Positions 60,944-63,986 of a DNA stretch of 63,986 nt are shown here, piece after piece. Numbering within the stretch: the stretch's first letter is position 1; every line of letters starts with the position of its first letter. Source of the stretch: Burkholderiales bacterium (GTDB lineage Bacteria > Pseudomonadota > Gammaproteobacteria > Burkholderiales > Burkholderiaceae_E); assembly GCA_003818495.1 (NCBI GenBank), contig RPRK01000007.1, forward strand, positions 1 to 63,986, written 5' to 3'. The notes beneath the pieces were generated by a model that had not been told where the DNA came from, searched no databases, and saw only the letters and a program-made list of their open reading frames with translations. A program made the position numbers and the translations under genes.

Positions 60944-61067
60944 GCCACGGCCCCGGCGGCGCCTCGCTTCGGTCGGCGACGACCGTCAATCGGAACGGGC
61001 GCGTGACCGTGTGTGAACTCGCTAGTCTTGGACCCCGATGCGCCTCTTCGCGCCCCGGGAATCCGAG

Positions 61068-61661
61068 ATGTCCGCCGGTCTGCTGTCCCTCCTGCTGCTC
61101 GTCGCCGTTCCCCTGGTGTGGGTCGCGCTCGCCTACAACCGGCTGGTCGGCCTGCGCAACGCGCTTCGCAACGGATTCGCGCAGATCGACGTCCAGCTCA
61201 AGCGCCGGCACGACCTGGTGCCCGGTCTCGTCGACGTCGCCCGCGCCTACCTCACCCATGAGCGCCAGACGCTCGAGTCCGTCGTCGCCGCCCGTCAGGG
61301 CGCGGCCTCGGCGCGCGCCTCGGCCGCGGCCCGCTGGTCGGACGCCCAGGCGATCGAGAAGCTCGATGCCGCCGAGTCGGTGCTGTCCGGCGCCGTCGGC
61401 CGGCTCTTCGCCGTCGTCGAGGCCCATCCCGAGCTGAAGGCCGACGCGACGCTCGAGCGTCTGACCGAGGAACTGGTCTCGACCGAGAATCGGATCGGCT
61501 TCGCGCGTCAGGCCTACAACGACTCGGTCACCGACTACAACAACGGGGTCGAGCGCTTCCCCGAGAACCTGGTCGCCTCCGCGTTCGCCTTCAAGCCGGC
61601 CACCCTGCTGCATTCGACCCGCAGCGTCGCGGAACGCGAGCCGGTGGCGGTGACCCTCTAG
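61068..61661 (+). CDS. lemA: LemA family membrane protein
   Basis: A 197-residue protein with one N-terminal membrane helix (LLSLLLLVAVPLVWVALAYN) and the long LemA helical bundle: LRNALRNGFAQIDVQLKRRHDLVPGLVDVARAYLTHE, ENRIGFARQAYNDSVTDYNNGVERFPENLVASAFAF. ATG 61068 has GGGA at normal spacing and places the membrane helix first, as in the family; ATG 61038 would add ten polar residues without a ribosome site. It pairs with the metalloprotease gene that follows, as LemA genes commonly do. Confidence 0.9.
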   Translation: MSAGLLSLLLLVAVPLVWVALAYNRLVGLRNALRNGFAQIDVQLKRRHDLVPGLVDVARAYLTHERQTLESVVAARQGAASARASAAARWSDAQAIEKLDAAESVLSGAVGRLFAVVEAHPELKADATLERLTEELVSTENRIGFARQAYNDSVTDYNNGVERFPENLVASAFAFKPATLLHSTRSVAEREPVAVTL

Positions 61662-61704
61662 TGTCGACCCGGCTCGCGGCGGTCGTGCGCCCGGGGCGCC
61701 GCCG

Positions 61705-63894
61705 ATGAACTTCGCCCGACAGCAGGAGCAGGCCGAGCGCACCGCGCGGCGGCTGATCTGGCTGCACGCGTTCGCGAGCACCGCGGTGGTGATCGGCGTC
61801 GATGCCATCGCCACCCTGGTCTGGCATCTGCTGTTCGGCGCGGCGGTCGATCCGCCGCACGGTTTCCATCTGGTCAACGTCGGAGGCGTGCTCGCGCTGA
61901 TCGTCGGCGGCGCGGTGCTCGAGACCGCGCGCCTTCGCGAGGACGGCGCGCTGATCGCGCGGCGGCTCGGCGCCGTGCCGGTGGACACGATCGGCGATCC
62001 GCTGCACCGGCGGCTGCAGAACCTGCTCGAGGAGCTCGCGATCGCCGCACGCATCGGCGTGCCCCGGGCCTTCGTGCTCGAGGACGAGCCGATGATCAAC
62101 GCGCTGACCGCCGGCATGGACCGCAACCGGTCGGTGGTGGTGGTCACCCGCGGCGCGCTGGTCCGGCTGACCCGCGACGAGCTGCAGGGCGTGCTCGCGC
62201 ACGAGGTCTCGCACATCGTCAACGGCGACGTGCGCCTCAACACGCGGCTGGTCGGCATGAACCACGGCCTGCAGTGGGTGGGGCTGTTCGGCCGATCGAT
62301 GCTGTCGCGCGCGGTCAAGGGGGCCGCCTCGATGCGCGTGCTCGAGATGGCCATGGCCGTGCCGCTGGCGGTGATGGGCGTGATCGTCTCGGTGGTCGGC
62401 GCGATCGGCGAGCTGGGTGCGCTGGCGATCCAGGCGGGGGTCGGGCGTCAGCGCGAGTACTTCGCCGACGCGCAGGCGGTGGCCTTCACCCGCCAGCGCG
62501 ATGGGCTGGGGGGCGCGCTGCGCAAGGTCGCCGGACTGCCCGCCGTGCTGGCCCGCGAGGCGACGGCAGCGGGCTCGGCGCCGCACGACCCGCGGGCCGC
62601 GGCCGCGCGCCGCCATCCGTACTGGCAGAACGTCGCGCACCTGCTGCTCGTGGGGCGCGTCGCATCGGGTCGCTGGTTCGAGACGCATCCGCCGCTGCGC
62701 GACCGCGTGCATCGGCTCTACGGGCGCGACATGGCGCCGATCGAGCCCGCCGTGCTGAAGGATGCCGAGCGCCGCGAACCCGAGCTGCCGGCGCTGTCGC
62801 TGGCGGTGTCCGCAGGGGCCGCCTTCGACGACGACGAGGCGCCGATGCCGGAGCCGATGGCGGGGCGGATGCCCGGGCTGGCGTCGGCCCGGTTCGCCGG
62901 ATCCCGGGATCGCACCGCGCCGATCGCGCTGGCCCGGCTGCGTGCGGCCGATGGGCCGGCGCCGGCCGCGCTGTGGGCGGACACGATGCCGGCCTTCGGC
63001 GAGGGTGCCCCCGCGCCCGGCGAGGTGGTCGCGGTCACGCAGGTCGACGGCGCCGCCCGGTCCTGCGCCGCCTCCGAGTCCGCGATCGCCGCGGCGGCGG
63101 ATCGACTGGTCCAGGCCACCCGCGAGCCGGCCGGCGCGGCGGCCCTGGTGGCGGCGCTGATCGGCACGCCCGGGCAGCCCGCCCCTCGCTGGGGCGAGGG
63201 CTGGGAGTGCGCGGCGCAGCGCCACGGCGCACTGCGCGCCGCGGTCGCCGCGGTGCCGGGCGAGACCCTGCGGGCCCTGCGCTGGCCGCTGATGGAACTC
63301 GCGGTGGCGCGCCTGCAGCCGATGTCGCGCCCGGCCCGCGAGTCGCTGCTGGCGACGGTGCGCGGCATCGTCGACCAGGACGCCCGGCTGACGCTGCCCG
63401 AGTGGATCTACGTGGCATTGCTGCGGCTGCGCCTGCGGCTCGAGCCCCGCCCGACCGGACTGCGTCGCGCGGCGCCCGGAGATCTGCTCGACGCCCGTGG
63501 CATCCGCGTGCTGTTCGCGCTCGTCGCCCACTGCGCGCACGTGAGCGAAGCCAAGGCCGACCGCGCCGCCAACGCCGCGATCCGCACCCTCGACCTCGCC
63601 CCGATCGGCGGCTCGGCCGGCCCGCTCACCATCGAGTCGCTCGAGCAGGCGATGCGCGGCGCCACCCACCTGCCGCCGCTGGCGCGCCCGCTTCTGGTGC
63701 GTCAGCTGGTCTCGCTGCTGCCCGCGGACGCCGGCCACGAGGCGCGCGACTTCCTGCGCCTGCTGTGCGTGGCGATCGACTGCCCGCCGCCGCGACTGCC
63801 TCCCCACGGCTTCGGCTGGGGCGCGACGGGCACCGCCCGGGGGGTCTCGAGCGACGACCAGGACGACGAGGTCCTGGCGAGCGCCGACGTCTGA
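61705..63894 (+). CDS. M48 family zinc metalloprotease with long C-terminal region
   Basis: A 729-residue membrane protease. Two N-terminal hydrophobic segments (FASTAVVIGVDAIATLVWHLLFG, LALIVGGAVLETA) precede the peptidase domain with the zinc motif HEVSH (GVLAHEVSHIVNGD) and the third ligand in REYFADAQAVAF; more hydrophobic segments flank it (MAVPLAVMGVIVSVVGAIG). ETHPPLRDRVHRLYG ends the core. About 380 further residues form a large soluble region that I do not recognise; HtpX-like proteases are usually near 300 residues. Partner gene lemA lies 43 bases upstream. Confidence 0.9.
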   Translation: MNFARQQEQAERTARRLIWLHAFASTAVVIGVDAIATLVWHLLFGAAVDPPHGFHLVNVGGVLALIVGGAVLETARLREDGALIARRLGAVPVDTIGDPLHRRLQNLLEELAIAARIGVPRAFVLEDEPMINALTAGMDRNRSVVVVTRGALVRLTRDELQGVLAHEVSHIVNGDVRLNTRLVGMNHGLQWVGLFGRSMLSRAVKGAASMRVLEMAMAVPLAVMGVIVSVVGAIGELGALAIQAGVGRQREYFADAQAVAFTRQRDGLGGALRKVAGLPAVLAREATAAGSAPHDPRAAAARRHPYWQNVAHLLLVGRVASGRWFETHPPLRDRVHRLYGRDMAPIEPAVLKDAERREPELPALSLAVSAGAAFDDDEAPMPEPMAGRMPGLASARFAGSRDRTAPIALARLRAADGPAPAALWADTMPAFGEGAPAPGEVVAVTQVDGAARSCAASESAIAAAADRLVQATREPAGAAALVAALIGTPGQPAPRWGEGWECAAQRHGALRAAVAAVPGETLRALRWPLMELAVARLQPMSRPARESLLATVRGIVDQDARLTLPEWIYVALLRLRLRLEPRPTGLRRAAPGDLLDARGIRVLFALVAHCAHVSEAKADRAANAAIRTLDLAPIGGSAGPLTIESLEQAMRGATHLPPLARPLLVRQLVSLLPADAGHEARDFLRLLCVAIDCPPPRLPPHGFGWGATGTARGVSSDDQDDEVLASADV

Positions 63895-63986
63895 GCGACG
63901 CCGCCCGGTACACTCCCGGCGACGACCCGGCCCCCGGTGCCGGGGTCCGGAACCGCTCTCCTGCAATGCCCTCCTCGCCGTCGCAC
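63895..63986. other. Intergenic end of window, possible next gene start
   Basis: After the protease stop there is a TACACT (63909-63914) that could be a -10 element, then a GC hairpin (CCCCGG-TG-CCGGGG type) and an ATG at 63966 open to the edge for seven codons. There is no ribosome site, so the start is only a possibility. Confidence 0.25.

Noticed and set aside
63966..63986. Start of a further gene at the right edge
   Set aside because: Only seven codons are visible and there is no ribosome site; kept only as a remark on the intergenic end.
1..63986. Mobile element or recent genomic island explaining the catabolic modules
   Set aside because: No transposase, integrase, tRNA gene or flanking repeats were seen, and base composition looks even across the window.

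Overview
The window looks like the chromosome of a very GC-rich (roughly 70%) betaproteobacterium, probably Burkholderiales. The evidence is gene order: argS-SPOR-dsbA and rsmI-lpoA-yraN-BON lipoprotein are typical housekeeping blocks of that order. Coding density is high. Many genes join by 4-base ATGA/GTGA overlaps, and no gap exceeds 300 bases. I saw no rRNA, tRNA, insertion sequence, integrase or CRISPR array.

Left part (1-16 kb): a truncated acyl-CoA dehydrogenase-like gene with a glycosyltransferase; a TetR regulator whose start codon abuts a GTTAAC-N6-GTTAAC palindrome; an orphan diheme plus triheme cytochrome c pair; an alpha/beta hydrolase; a NitT/TauT-type ABC importer split over two divergent units with a DapA-like aldolase and a DUF2855 protein; plsB; a 102-bp tandem repeat with two hairpins per unit; and a GGDEF protein.

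Middle part (16-48 kb) is an accessory catabolic region built from modules that each pair their own importer or regulator with oxidative or aldolase-type enzymes. (a) An Fe(II)/2-oxoglutarate-type oxygenase and an esterase-like hydrolase precede a second ABC importer, which is translationally chained to a three-subunit molybdenum hydroxylase. (b) An SMP-30 lactonase, GntR regulator, beta-decarboxylating dehydrogenase, Gfo/Idh/MocA dehydrogenase and TRAP transporter look like a sugar-acid pathway. (c) A zinc-binding MetE-core methyltransferase is divergent from a Gfo/Idh/MocA dehydrogenase, a DUF993 aldolase-like protein and a sugar-phosphate isomerase/epimerase, followed by a Baeyer-Villiger-type monooxygenase. 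(d) A TetR regulator is divergent from a zinc alcohol dehydrogenase, a third ABC importer, an SDR, a [2Fe-2S] ferredoxin and a CYP153-like P450.

Modules at 9.3 kb and 34.2 kb carry the same kind of palindrome as the TetR gene at 1.8 kb, so one local regulator may tie together scattered units that contain two different DapA-type aldolases and the MetE-core protein. This is the best candidate for an undescribed system, together with the importer-P450 operon.

Right part (48-64 kb): a nitroreductase-MarR-SDR unit with twin palindromes, then conserved housekeeping genes: argS, SPOR protein, dsbA, SDR, a BtuF-like protein, rlpA, rsmI, lpoA-like, yraN, a BON lipoprotein, lemA and a long M48 metalloprotease. 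Substrates of the catabolic modules cannot be read from sequence and are left open.
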